A stretch of 64,000 nucleotides of DNA from Bradyrhizobium sp. AUGA SZCCT0158. GTDB lineage: Bacteria; Pseudomonadota; Alphaproteobacteria; Rhizobiales; Xanthobacteraceae. The DNA lies in assembly GCF_018130065.1 (NCBI RefSeq), contig NZ_JAFCME010000011.1:62001-126000 (forward strand). The letters run 5' to 3'. The notes under the pieces are model-generated. The model had not been told where the DNA came from. It saw nothing but the letters and a program-made list of their open reading frames with translations, and did not search any database. Numbering within the stretch: the stretch's first letter is position 1; each line of letters begins with the position of its first letter. Position numbers and translations under genes: made by a program. Shown here one piece after another: positions 19,876 through 27,543 of this stretch.

Positions 19876-20445
19876 TCAGGCCGCTTTGGTTTTCGATTTC
19901 GCCACGTGGGTAGCGATCGCATCCATCAGCGGCGGCGACAGGCAATCATAGGGCTCGAGCCCGAGCTCCGTGAGGCGGGCTCTGATCCCCGCCATGTCCG
20001 ACGGAGCGACGCCGGCTTCGATCACGGACGATACAAACGCGGCAAACCCTGGTGCCGCCGAACCGGCTTCCTGGAATAGTTCGGGGTGGATGAAGTCGAG
20101 GCCGTAGAACGGATGTCCCTTGTTCTCGATCCGGCCGTACATATGCGTGCCGCAGGCCTTGCAGGCGTGGCGTTGGATCGCCGCCGACGCATCGACGATT
20201 TGCAGCTTGTCGCCGTTTTCCAGCACCGACACATTCTCGCGCGGCACGACCGCCACCACCGAGAAGGTTGCCCCTGCCGGCTTCCAGCATTTGGTGCAGC
20301 CGCAGGCGTGGTTGTGGGCGACATCGCCCTTGATGCCGACCTTGACCGCCTTGTCCGAGCACTTGCAGACAAGGGTGCCGCCGGCAAAGCTGCCCGATCC
20401 CTTCTTGACGCCGCTGTCGACCGATGGGTGGATGTGAACAGTCAT
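19876..20445 (-). CDS. gfa: S-(hydroxymethyl)glutathione synthase (glutathione-dependent formaldehyde-activating enzyme)
   Basis: Gfa speeds condensation of formaldehyde with glutathione to S-hydroxymethylglutathione, the substrate of FrmA. It has 189 residues, matching the family. The zinc-ligand pattern is complete: C27-x-C29 and C95-x2-C98 for the structural site, C48-G-C50-x2-C53 for the catalytic site. It is cytoplasmic. It is the last gene of xoxF-cytochrome-frmA-gfa, 35 bp after frmA, so formaldehyde from methanol is drawn straight into the glutathione route. Confidence 0.95.
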   Translation of the reverse strand: MTVHIHPSVDSGVKKGSGSFAGGTLVCKCSDKAVKVGIKGDVAHNHACGCTKCWKPAGATFSVVAVVPRENVSVLENGDKLQIVDASAAIQRHACKACGTHMYGRIENKGHPFYGLDFIHPELFQEAGSAAPGFAAFVSSVIEAGVAPSDMAGIRARLTELGLEPYDCLSPPLMDAIATHVAKSKTKAA

Positions 20446-20480
20446 GGGCCTATCCTCCTTATGTTTGACGTTCTTTGGCT

Positions 20481-21590
20481 TTAGAAAACGACGACCGAGC
20501 GGATCGACTTGCCCTCGTGCATCAGATCGAAGCCCTTGTTGATCTCTTCCAGCGTGAGGACGTGGGTGATCATCGGGTCGATCTCGATCTTTCCGTTCAT
20601 GTACCAGTCAACGATCTTCGGGACATCGGTACGGCCGCGCGCGCCGCCGAACGCAGTGCCTTTCCACACCCGGCCGGTCACCAGCTGGAACGGCCGGGTC
20701 GCGATTTCCTTGCCGGATTCCGCCACCCCGATCACGACAGAGACGCCCCAGCCGCGATGGCACGCCTCGAGCGCCTGGCGCATCACTGTCGTGTTGCCGG
20801 TGCAGTCGAAGGTGTAGTCGGCGCCGCCGTCGGTGAGCGTAACGAGATGCGCAACGATATCGCCGCCGACCTTGGTCGGATTGACGAAATGGGTCATGCC
20901 AAAGCGGCGACCCCATGCTTCCTTGCTGTCGTTGATGTCGACTCCGATGATCTTGTCGGCGCCGACCATTTTGGCCCCCTGAATCACGTTGAGCCCGATT
21001 CCGCCAAGTCCGAACACCACCACATTGGCGCCCGGCGTGACCTTGGCGGTGTTGACCACCGCGCCGACCCCGGTCGTCACACCGCAGCCGATGTAGCAAC
21101 TCTTGTCGAACGGAGCGTCTTCGCGGATCTTTGCCAGCGCAATTTCCGGCAGCACGGTAAAGTTCGAAAACGTCGAGCAGCCCATGTAGTGGAAGACGGG
21201 CTTGCCCTTGTAGCTGAACCGCGACGTGCCGTCGGGCATCACGCCCTTGCCCTGCGTGGCGCGTATCGAGGTGCAGAGGTTGGTCTTGCCGCTCAGACAG
21301 CTCTTGCACTGGCGGCATTCGGGCGTGTAAAGCGGGATCACATGGTCGCCCGGCTTCAGTGACGTGACCCCCGCGCCGACCTCGCGAACGATGCCGGCGC
21401 CCTCATGGCCGAGGATCGACGGAAAGATTCCCTCGCTGTCGAAACCGTCAAGCGTATAGGCGTCGGTGTGGCAAATCCCGGTCGCCTTGATCTCGACAAG
21501 GACCTCACCAGCCTTCGGCCCGTCGAGGTCGACCTCGACGATTTCGAGCGGCTTTTTTGCTTCGAAAGCCACAGCTGCGCGCGTCTTCAT
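20481..21590 (-). CDS. frmA: S-(hydroxymethyl)glutathione dehydrogenase / class III alcohol dehydrogenase
   Basis: Oxidises S-hydroxymethylglutathione to S-formylglutathione with NAD. With the start at 21590 (GGAG 8 nt upstream) it has 369 residues, normal for the family. Catalytic zinc ligands are visible: C40, H62 (GHE) and C169 (YIGCG). Structural zinc ligands are C92, C95, C98 and C106. The coenzyme loop GLGGIG is at 194-199. It is called adhI or flhA in other alphaproteobacteria. The product is hydrolysed by FghA at 42394. It lies 67 bp after the cytochrome gene in the same operon. Confidence 0.96.
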   Translation of the reverse strand: MKTRAAVAFEAKKPLEIVEVDLDGPKAGEVLVEIKATGICHTDAYTLDGFDSEGIFPSILGHEGAGIVREVGAGVTSLKPGDHVIPLYTPECRQCKSCLSGKTNLCTSIRATQGKGVMPDGTSRFSYKGKPVFHYMGCSTFSNFTVLPEIALAKIREDAPFDKSCYIGCGVTTGVGAVVNTAKVTPGANVVVFGLGGIGLNVIQGAKMVGADKIIGVDINDSKEAWGRRFGMTHFVNPTKVGGDIVAHLVTLTDGGADYTFDCTGNTTVMRQALEACHRGWGVSVVIGVAESGKEIATRPFQLVTGRVWKGTAFGGARGRTDVPKIVDWYMNGKIEIDPMITHVLTLEEINKGFDLMHEGKSIRSVVVF

Positions 21591-21657
21591 TCTCAACTCC
21601 ACTTTTCGTCTTGAGGGCGCTGCAAGGACACCTGTCCCCCGCGCTCACTCCGGATGA

Positions 21658-22176
21658 TCATTTCCTGCCCATGCAAGAATTCTCCGCCTCGGTGTAGGCG
21701 TCAGGCTTGTCTTCTTTCTTGGCAGGACGCACGCGCCCGACCGCGTCATTGGCGCGGGCGCGCAGATAGATGTAGAGGTCGTCCATGTAGCAGGCGACGT
21801 TCGGATTATCGCCGAGCGCCGGCATCACGTTCTCCTGCGACGAACTCACGTTCTTGCGGCCGCTCGCGACAACGCCGACGAAGTCTCCGTAGCTCATGGT
21901 CTTGACCGAATCGGTGAGGGCTGGGGCGTAGGTCGATCCCATCCCGTCGGGGCCATGGCAGACATGGCATTCCGAGTGATAGCGGCGGTATCCGGAGTAG
22001 GTGTACCAATCCACCGTGCCGTCAGGGGCGACCTTGAAGGTCGGAGTGCCTTCCTTGTCGAAGTACTTTCCGTCCTCGGACTTGACGGCAGTCGGATCGA
22101 CCGCGTCTGCAGCGAGGGTAATTCCGCCAGATACCGCGAAGATCATTGCGGCGCCCACAAACCAGATTTTACGCAA
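21658..22176 (-). CDS. xoxG: Methanol-oxidation c-type cytochrome (XoxG-like, four-cysteine type)
   Basis: A periplasmic monohaem cytochrome c, the expected electron acceptor of XoxF. It has 172 residues with a TTG start at 22176: GAGGA sits 7 nt upstream and the signal peptide (KIWFVGAAMIFAVSGG) begins immediately. Starting at the upstream ATG would prepend hydrophilic residues to the signal. Haem motif C70-H-V-C73-H74; the likely distal ligand is M118 (ENVMPALG). Two further cysteines, C129 and C168, make four in all, matching the described family of methanol-metabolism-related four-cysteine cytochromes. It lies 78 bp after xoxF, separated by a strong hairpin. Confidence 0.88.
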   Translation of the reverse strand: MRKIWFVGAAMIFAVSGGITLAADAVDPTAVKSEDGKYFDKEGTPTFKVAPDGTVDWYTYSGYRRYHSECHVCHGPDGMGSTYAPALTDSVKTMSYGDFVGVVASGRKNVSSSQENVMPALGDNPNVACYMDDLYIYLRARANDAVGRVRPAKKEDKPDAYTEAENSCMGRK

Positions 22177-22207
22177 GAGATTGTCCTCGGGATTCGTTGG
22201 GAAGTGC

Positions 22208-22238
22208 TCCGGCGCATGGAGCCAGTCCATGCGCCGGA
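22208..22238 (-). promoter_or_regulatory. 13 bp perfect hairpin between xoxF and the cytochrome gene
   Basis: TCCGGCGCATGGA (22208-22220) and TCCATGCGCCGGA (22226-22238) form a perfect 13 bp stem with a GCCAG loop in the 78 bp xoxF-xoxG gap. No U-run follows on the transcribed strand. The likely role is 3' protection of abundant xoxF mRNA or partial attenuation (inference). Confidence 0.7.
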
Positions 22239-22254
22239 ACGTAGATGGTTCGGC

Positions 22255-24060
22255 TTACTGCGGCAGGGCGAATACGGTCAGTGATCCGCCGAGTGCCGTG
22301 TAGTTGCTCAGGGCGGCGTAGCCGCCGACCGCGCCGAGACCAGCGGTCGGATCGGTCAGACCGGCCGCAAGGCCGATGCCCGCCCAACCACCGACGCCGG
22401 ACAGAACTGCGATATACTGCCGGCCGCCCTGCTCATAGGTCGTGACGTTGCCGATGATGCCGGACGGGGTCCTGAACTTGTAGAGTTCCTTGCCCGTCTT
22501 GGCATCGACTGCCTTGAGGTAGCCTTCGAGCGTTCCGTAGAACACCACGCCGCCGGCGGTGGCGAGCGCACCGGACCACACCGAGAACTGCTCCTTGTTC
22601 GACCACACGATCTTGCCGGTCTTGTTGTCCCAGGCAATGAAGTTGCCCATGTGGGATTCGCCGGGAGGTGGATACATCGAGAGCGTCGCCCCGACATAGG
22701 GCTGGCCTGCGGTGTAGCTCACCTTGAACGGCTCATAGTCCATGCAGACGTGGTTGGTCGGCACATAGAACAGCTGGGTGTCCGGCGAGTAGGCTGCCGG
22801 CTGCTCGTCCTTGGTGCCGAGCGCGGCCGGGCAGATGCCCTTGGTATTCTTGTCCTCGCCGGTCTGTTCCGTCGAATATTGGGCGACGACCTTGGGGCGG
22901 CCGTAGGTCGGCGAGCTCTTGTTCATGTCGACGCCGGTGGTCCAGTTGACCTTCGGGTCGTACTTCTCGGCCACCAGCAATTCACCGTTGACGCGGTCCA
23001 TCGTATAGGCGAGCCCGTTGCGGTCGAAATGGGTGAGAAGCTTGCGCTCCGTGCCATTGATCTGCTGATCGCTCAGGATCATTTCGTTGACGCCGTCATA
23101 GTCCCATTCGTCATGGGGCGTCATCTGATAGACCCAGCGGGCCATCCCGGTGTCGGCATTGCGGGCAAAAATGGTCATCGACCACTTGTTGTCGCCCGGG
23201 CGCTGCTTCGGGTTCCAGGTCGAGGGATTTCCCGAGCCGTAGTAGACCATGTTGAGCGCGGGGTCATAGGACAGCCAGCCCCATGTGCAGCCGCCACCGA
23301 TCTTCCACTGGTCGCCCTGCCAGGTCTTGATGCTGGAATCCTTGCCGATCGGCTTGCCGAGATCGGTCGTCTTCTCGGGGTCGACCAGGAGCTGATCGTC
23401 CGGCCCTTCGGAGTACGCCCGCCACACCTGCTTGCCTGACTTGATGTCGTATGCGGTGACGTGACACTGCACGCCGAACTCGCCGCCGGAAATGCCAATC
23501 AGGACCTTGTCCTTGATGACGAGGGGTGCGGAAGTGCCGGTAGCGCCCTTGCCGGGATCGCCGTTCTTTACCGACCACTCAACCTTGCCGGTCTTGGCAT
23601 CGAGAGCGACCAGCGTGGTGTCGGCCTGGTGCAGGAAGATCTTGCCGTCGCCATAGGCCACGCCACGGTTGACGGTGTCGCAGCACATCACCGGAATGAC
23701 GTTCGGATCCTGCTTCGGCTCGTACTTCCAGACGATCTGTTGGTCCTTGGATAGGTCAAGGGCATAGACCTTGTTTGGGAACGGCGTGTGGACATACATC
23801 ATGTTGCCGATGATGAGCGGTCCGCCTTCGTGGCCACGCAGCACGCCGGTCGAGAAGGTCCAGGCGACCTGGAGCTTGCCGACATTGGCCGCCGTGATCT
23901 GGTTGAGTTTCGAGTAGCGCGTATTGGCGTAGTCGCCTGCCGGCATCACCCAATCCTTTGGGTTCTGCGACATTTTGATCAATTCCTCGTTGGCTACGGC
24001 GCTGCCCACGGCGAACGCCGCCATGGAACCAAGACAAGTTGCAACTAGCAGTCTGCGCAT
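22255..24060 (-). CDS. xoxF: Lanthanide-dependent PQQ methanol dehydrogenase XoxF
   Basis: A periplasmic quinoprotein oxidising methanol (and possibly formaldehyde). It has 601 residues with a signal peptide ending near residue 23 (SAVANEE). Beta-propeller W-motifs recur. Active-site features: adjacent Cys126-Cys127 (the disulfide over PQQ), Glu194 and Asn278 as metal ligands, catalytic Asp320, and Asp322 in the D-Y-D motif. That extra Asp separates lanthanide-using XoxF from calcium-using MxaF. It heads the operon with cytochrome, frmA and gfa. A divergent AraC-family gene lies 410 bp away. No mxaF-type paralogue occurs in the window. Confidence 0.97.
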   Translation of the reverse strand: MRRLLVATCLGSMAAFAVGSAVANEELIKMSQNPKDWVMPAGDYANTRYSKLNQITAANVGKLQVAWTFSTGVLRGHEGGPLIIGNMMYVHTPFPNKVYALDLSKDQQIVWKYEPKQDPNVIPVMCCDTVNRGVAYGDGKIFLHQADTTLVALDAKTGKVEWSVKNGDPGKGATGTSAPLVIKDKVLIGISGGEFGVQCHVTAYDIKSGKQVWRAYSEGPDDQLLVDPEKTTDLGKPIGKDSSIKTWQGDQWKIGGGCTWGWLSYDPALNMVYYGSGNPSTWNPKQRPGDNKWSMTIFARNADTGMARWVYQMTPHDEWDYDGVNEMILSDQQINGTERKLLTHFDRNGLAYTMDRVNGELLVAEKYDPKVNWTTGVDMNKSSPTYGRPKVVAQYSTEQTGEDKNTKGICPAALGTKDEQPAAYSPDTQLFYVPTNHVCMDYEPFKVSYTAGQPYVGATLSMYPPPGESHMGNFIAWDNKTGKIVWSNKEQFSVWSGALATAGGVVFYGTLEGYLKAVDAKTGKELYKFRTPSGIIGNVTTYEQGGRQYIAVLSGVGGWAGIGLAAGLTDPTAGLGAVGGYAALSNYTALGGSLTVFALPQ

Positions 24061-24470
24061 TGCGTCCTCCCACTGATGAAGCCCAGGTACCGCCGAGGCG
24101 GCCCACTTTTTCGATTTTGTCCCGTATCTTTATCCCGTTCGGGAATGGGAAACTTGCCCAAGAGGGAAGGGCATTTGCTCCAAAGCGAACCTTGGCGAGA
24201 TTTCTGTTTTCCTGCCGAATCGCTGTGGGGGTTGCCACACATAAGGCAGCGGTTTGGGCAGCCACTGTGCGGCGCACTACGACGGATGTCGCACGATCGA
24301 GGCGAACCTTCCCCTTGACGGCGCAGAAACTAAGTCGGAGGATTGTCAAGTGGATGCCGGGACATACGTTGCTTAGGCAACAACGACCGTTCTAAATTGA
24401 GGTAAATCAAACTTCACCGTGACCGAGTCTTCCGCGGCAACAGTTACGTTTCTCGAATCGGTGGCTGGAA
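24061..24470. promoter_or_regulatory. 410 bp divergent control region between xoxF and an AraC-family gene
   Basis: The region must hold the xoxF promoter (leftward) and that of the AraC-type regulator (rightward). It is less GC-rich near the AraC gene. No convincing gene is present. I see a TTGACA on the minus strand at 24344-24349 but no matching -10 at proper spacing, so no exact promoter is called. Regulator sites are likely but not identified. Confidence 0.55.
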
Positions 24471-25439
24471 ATGGTTGATACGGTCCACTCGCTTACCACT
24501 TCGGGATTGTCGCCGAAGAAGCAGATCCAGTGCTGGTCGGATGCACTGACGGATCTTTGTGGCCAATTTGACATAGATCCGTTGAAGGCTTCGTCGCTCG
24601 AAGCGCGTGTCAATTACACGACGGTCTCAAAGCTGAAGCTCTGTCAGATCGAGGTGAGCCAGCATCGCATCGCGCACACCGTGTCGCGTTCAAAAGCCAG
24701 CGAGCATCCCTACGTCAAGATATTGTTTCAGACGCACGGCGTTTCCTATTTCGAGCAGGAGGGCCGGCGCATCGAGCTGATGCCCGGCGATTGTCTTGCC
24801 TATGATGTATCCTGCCCGCATACGATCGTCAGTCCGGCGCTGACGCGGCACGAGGTCGTCATCGTGCCGAAGGCGCTGCTGCAGGAGCGCGGCTTCCATA
24901 CAGCGCGGATGTCGGCGTGCAAGCTCTCGGCGCGCACCGGCACCGGCCGCATTGCCTATGACTTCGTTCATGCCGCATTTGACCAGGCTGCGAGACTGTC
25001 ACCGAACAACGCGGTCGTCGTCGCCGATTCGCTGATCGATCTGTTGCTGTTGCCGCTGCGCGAGGCGGACGCGAGTTTCGATCGCGGCGGCCCCGAGGCG
25101 ATGTATATTCGCGCCCAGGCCTTCATCCGCGAACATCTGCGCGATCCTGATCTGTGCATCGATCAGATTTCCGCGGCGCTGGGCTGCACCAAGCGTTATC
25201 TGCACATGCTGTTCAGCGACCGGGGCATGACCGTCAGCGACTATATCTGGCAGGCACGGTTGCAGAACTGCCGCCACGAACTGGAGACGCACGGCGGCAA
25301 GACCGTCACGGATGTCGCATTTTCATGGGGCTTTTCGAGTTCTTCCCACTTCAGCCGGGTCTTCCGCAGGTATTTCGGCATTGTTCCGTCTTCGATCCAG
25401 AAGGCGCAGCACAGCAGCCCGGCTCCAGACGCTTCCTAG
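24471..25439 (+). CDS. AraC-family transcriptional regulator, candidate regulator of the xoxF operon
   Basis: A 322-residue protein with an N-terminal ligand-binding domain of the AraC_binding_2 type (about 20-190) and a C-terminal double helix-turn-helix (about 220-310; DLCIDQISAALGCTKRYLHM and TVTDVAFSWGFSSSSHFSRV). The layout resembles FeaR/NphR-type activators. It is divergent from xoxF across 410 bp, so regulation of xoxF by this protein is the natural hypothesis. The ligand is unknown; lanthanides are not typical AraC ligands, so methanol, formaldehyde or an oxidation product should also be considered. Confidence 0.88.
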   Translation: MVDTVHSLTTSGLSPKKQIQCWSDALTDLCGQFDIDPLKASSLEARVNYTTVSKLKLCQIEVSQHRIAHTVSRSKASEHPYVKILFQTHGVSYFEQEGRRIELMPGDCLAYDVSCPHTIVSPALTRHEVVIVPKALLQERGFHTARMSACKLSARTGTGRIAYDFVHAAFDQAARLSPNNAVVVADSLIDLLLLPLREADASFDRGGPEAMYIRAQAFIREHLRDPDLCIDQISAALGCTKRYLHMLFSDRGMTVSDYIWQARLQNCRHELETHGGKTVTDVAFSWGFSSSSHFSRVFRRYFGIVPSSIQKAQHSSPAPDAS

Positions 25440-25508
25440 GCGCCCTCGCTTAACCCCGCATCGGTCACGTGTTCTGCCACGTCCAGACGGCGGCGTGTGA
25501 GCGCTTGA

Positions 25509-25763
25509 TCAACCCATCGGAACATGCGGGCAGACGCTTGGCCGTGGCTGCGACCCACGCTTGTCGATCGGCACATTGCAATTGTCGATCCGCTGCTCAT
25601 CCATCCATTTCCTGCCGAGACGCTCCTTGCCGGTCAGTGTCGCAGGCGGGTTTGCTGAATCCGGTGTCGGCTGCCCGAGTCGCGAATTGTCCTGGGCGTC
25701 GGCCGCTGGCCCTGGGCAGACGGCGAGAAAGATCGCGAGCGTTCCGCAGATCAATGGTCGCAT
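25509..25763 (-). CDS. Small secreted protein of unknown function
   Basis: An 84-residue protein with a clear signal peptide (MRPLICGTLAIFLAV..., cleavage near ADAQ at 25). The mature part contains RLGRKWMDEQRIDNCNVPID and two cysteines, suggesting a small periplasmic disulfide-bonded domain. ATG 25763 is chosen because the signal peptide begins there and GAGGCG lies upstream; a longer frame adds an unlikely arginine-rich extension. The pattern resembles small conserved proteins of bradyrhizobia. No function can be assigned. Confidence 0.65.
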   Translation of the reverse strand: MRPLICGTLAIFLAVCPGPAADAQDNSRLGQPTPDSANPPATLTGKERLGRKWMDEQRIDNCNVPIDKRGSQPRPSVCPHVPMG

Positions 25764-25923
25764 GTGAAATCGCCTCGCAATTTGTTGGCACTGATCGGAA
25801 CATGAGGTGCGCCCGATTAAACAATAGCGAGATTCGACCCGCCACCCGGAACCCGTGGCCTTCGAACCGGTTGCTCCTCCGTCCTGACGTGCCGGGGCGC
25901 GCGGCAGGTCCAAGGAGGATCAG

Positions 25924-26256
25924 ATGAACACGAAACGACTCATTCTCGCGGCTTGCTCGATCGCTGTTTTGAGCATCAGCACCGCAATGGCAGGCCCGTG
26001 CGACACCACCGGTCGCGCCGCAAATCTGAAGGACGCGGGTTCCGGACCCGCATCGGTTGGCAGTGGCCAGACCACCGGCAAGGCTTCCGACACCAGGGAA
26101 CACGCGGCAACCAGCACGATGAATCGTGCAACCGACGATGTTGCAGCGTCTTCGCAGGACACACAAAAGCAGATGCAAGGTCAGCCGACGGCCGCGCAGG
26201 AGGCCCAAGGCGCCAAGCCTGACGGCCAGACCGCGAAAGCCGATGAGGACTGCTAA
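25924..26256 (+). CDS. Small secreted Thr/Gln/Ala-rich protein
   Basis: A 110-residue protein with signal peptide (hydrophobic 6-21, cleavage near AMAG). The mature chain is low-complexity and hydrophilic, with one Cys near its start (CDTT) and one at the very C terminus (DEDC), probably disordered. A strong AAGGAGG RBS lies 5 nt upstream. There are no EF-hand loops, so it is not a lanmodulin. It diverges from the small gene at 25763. The role is unknown. Confidence 0.68.
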   Translation: MNTKRLILAACSIAVLSISTAMAGPCDTTGRAANLKDAGSGPASVGSGQTTGKASDTREHAATSTMNRATDDVAASSQDTQKQMQGQPTAAQEAQGAKPDGQTAKADEDC

Positions 26257-26296
26257 ACGCGCCGACGGCTGAAACATGCGCCGCATTGAACAGCCT

Positions 26297-26908
26297 TCAG
26301 GGCCCGTCCTTCGGTGGAAGAATCGGAGCGGGCAGCGGTGCGAATTCGATATTGCCGGCTTCACCGGTCAGGAACGATAGATCGAGCGGACCGCCGCTCA
26401 TCGGATCGCCGCCCGGTGCGGCCGTCGGGCGAAGCGTCGAGACATCGGCGGGACCTTCCGGCGCGGGTTGCCCATTGCCGGATCCATAATCGGCCGCGCG
26501 TCCGCCCTGCGGATGGCCTTTCATGATCTCGTCGCGCGCCGCGGTTACCTTGTGCGCGAGTGCCGCGGAATAGGGCAGGCGATGGGCCCGCGGCTGACCG
26601 TTCGGAAGATTGGCGGCATCGAGTTCCTCGACCCAGATATGCACCGCACCGGGATCGCGATCGAGCGGGTTCGGCTCGACAACCCGCGCCCACAACAACT
26701 GGAACTGCGACGGCAGCGGTGCGGGCGCCGACCAGCCGGCCAGGCCTTCGATGCGGAAGAACGCCACGCAGTAGTAGACGCTGGTGACAAGCACGGCCGC
26801 TGCCTTGAGCTGCCAGGATACGCGGGCGCGCACCACAAAGATCAGCAACAACGCCGCCAGCAGCGCGTAGGCAATCGACAGACCCACGATTTCCTTCTGC
26901 AGTTCCAT
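26297..26908 (-). CDS. Membrane-anchored protein of unknown function, third gene of ExbB-like operon
   Basis: A 203-residue protein with two hydrophobic helices (about 8-26 and 36-52), then a soluble domain (55-135) containing IWVEELDAANLPNG, and a Pro/Gly-rich flexible tail to the C terminus. Topology predicts the soluble part on the same side as the N terminus. It starts 2 bp after the preceding stop, so it is translationally linked to the 210-residue protein and the ExbB-like channel. I do not recognise the family; it is probably a structural partner of the channel. Confidence 0.72.
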   Translation of the reverse strand: MELQKEIVGLSIAYALLAALLLIFVVRARVSWQLKAAAVLVTSVYYCVAFFRIEGLAGWSAPAPLPSQFQLLWARVVEPNPLDRDPGAVHIWVEELDAANLPNGQPRAHRLPYSAALAHKVTAARDEIMKGHPQGGRAADYGSGNGQPAPEGPADVSTLRPTAAPGGDPMSGGPLDLSFLTGEAGNIEFAPLPAPILPPKDGP

Positions 26909-26910
26909 GG

Positions 26911-27543
26911 TCAGCCACTCTTGCTGAGCCGGTTGCGCAGCGTCTGCAGCAGCGATTTCTCGTGATGGTTGACATCGACGATGCCGCCGCTGGCGTCGAT
27001 CGAAAAGCGGACGGCGGTGCGTTCGGTGCCCGCGCTTTGCATCATCATCTTGTCGTAGTGGACGACCTGAACCGTTGGATTGAGCTTCTCGACCTTCACC
27101 GAGACCGGCACGGGTTCGCGGCCCATCGCGATAAAATGATAGATATTCACAGTGTATTCGCCGGCGACGATGCCGCGGATGCTGACCGTCTCCTGGCGGA
27201 TCGGCGACAGGACCTTGCGGCCGTTGACCAGAATGAAATCGTTGGCGCCGCCACGATCGTCGCGGTCGAGCAGCATGAATCCAGCCTCGCGCCGCCGATA
27301 CCAGACCATATTGCCAAGCGGGTCCTGAACGAACATGTCGAAGTCATCAGGATGCTGGTCGGGCCAGGCCATCGTGACGAGGAATTCCGCCTTGCTGTCG
27401 ATCTTGCCATCCTTTGCCTCGGGCGCGATGGCCAGCAATGCGACGAAGAACAGGAAGGCAAGGACCTGCAGCGCCTTGAACAGCATGACCGCGAACGGAT
27501 CGAATGGTTCCTCCTGCGGCATGAGGTCATATTCGTCGATCAT
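26911..27543 (-). CDS. Single-helix periplasmic protein, partner of an ExbB/MotA-like channel
   Basis: A 210-residue protein with a short cytoplasmic N terminus, one transmembrane helix (about 18-40), then a roughly 165-residue periplasmic domain. The domain begins with VTMAWPDQHPDDFDMFVQDP, which recalls beta-sandwich domains of the DUF2135/YfaP kind, and later has GEYTVNIYHF. The topology mimics ExbD/TolR/MotB, but the helix carries no internal Asp; the nearest acidic residues are Glu11, Glu12 and Asp15 just before it. The start codon overlaps the stop of the channel gene (ATGA). Function unknown. Confidence 0.75.
   Translation of the reverse strand: MIDEYDLMPQEEPFDPFAVMLFKALQVLAFLFFVALLAIAPEAKDGKIDSKAEFLVTMAWPDQHPDDFDMFVQDPLGNMVWYRRREAGFMLLDRDDRGGANDFILVNGRKVLSPIRQETVSIRGIVAGEYTVNIYHFIAMGREPVPVSVKVEKLNPTVQVVHYDKMMMQSAGTERTAVRFSIDASGGIVDVNHHEKSLLQTLRNRLSKSG

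Noticed and set aside
24344..24349. TTGACA on the minus strand as xoxF -35 box
   Set aside because: No acceptable -10 hexamer lies 16-18 nt downstream, so a sigma-70-type promoter cannot be called.
25924..26256. Possible lanmodulin, because it is a small secreted protein near xoxF
   Set aside because: No EF-hand loop (no D-x-D-x-D pattern) is present; the sequence is low-complexity Thr/Gln/Ala.
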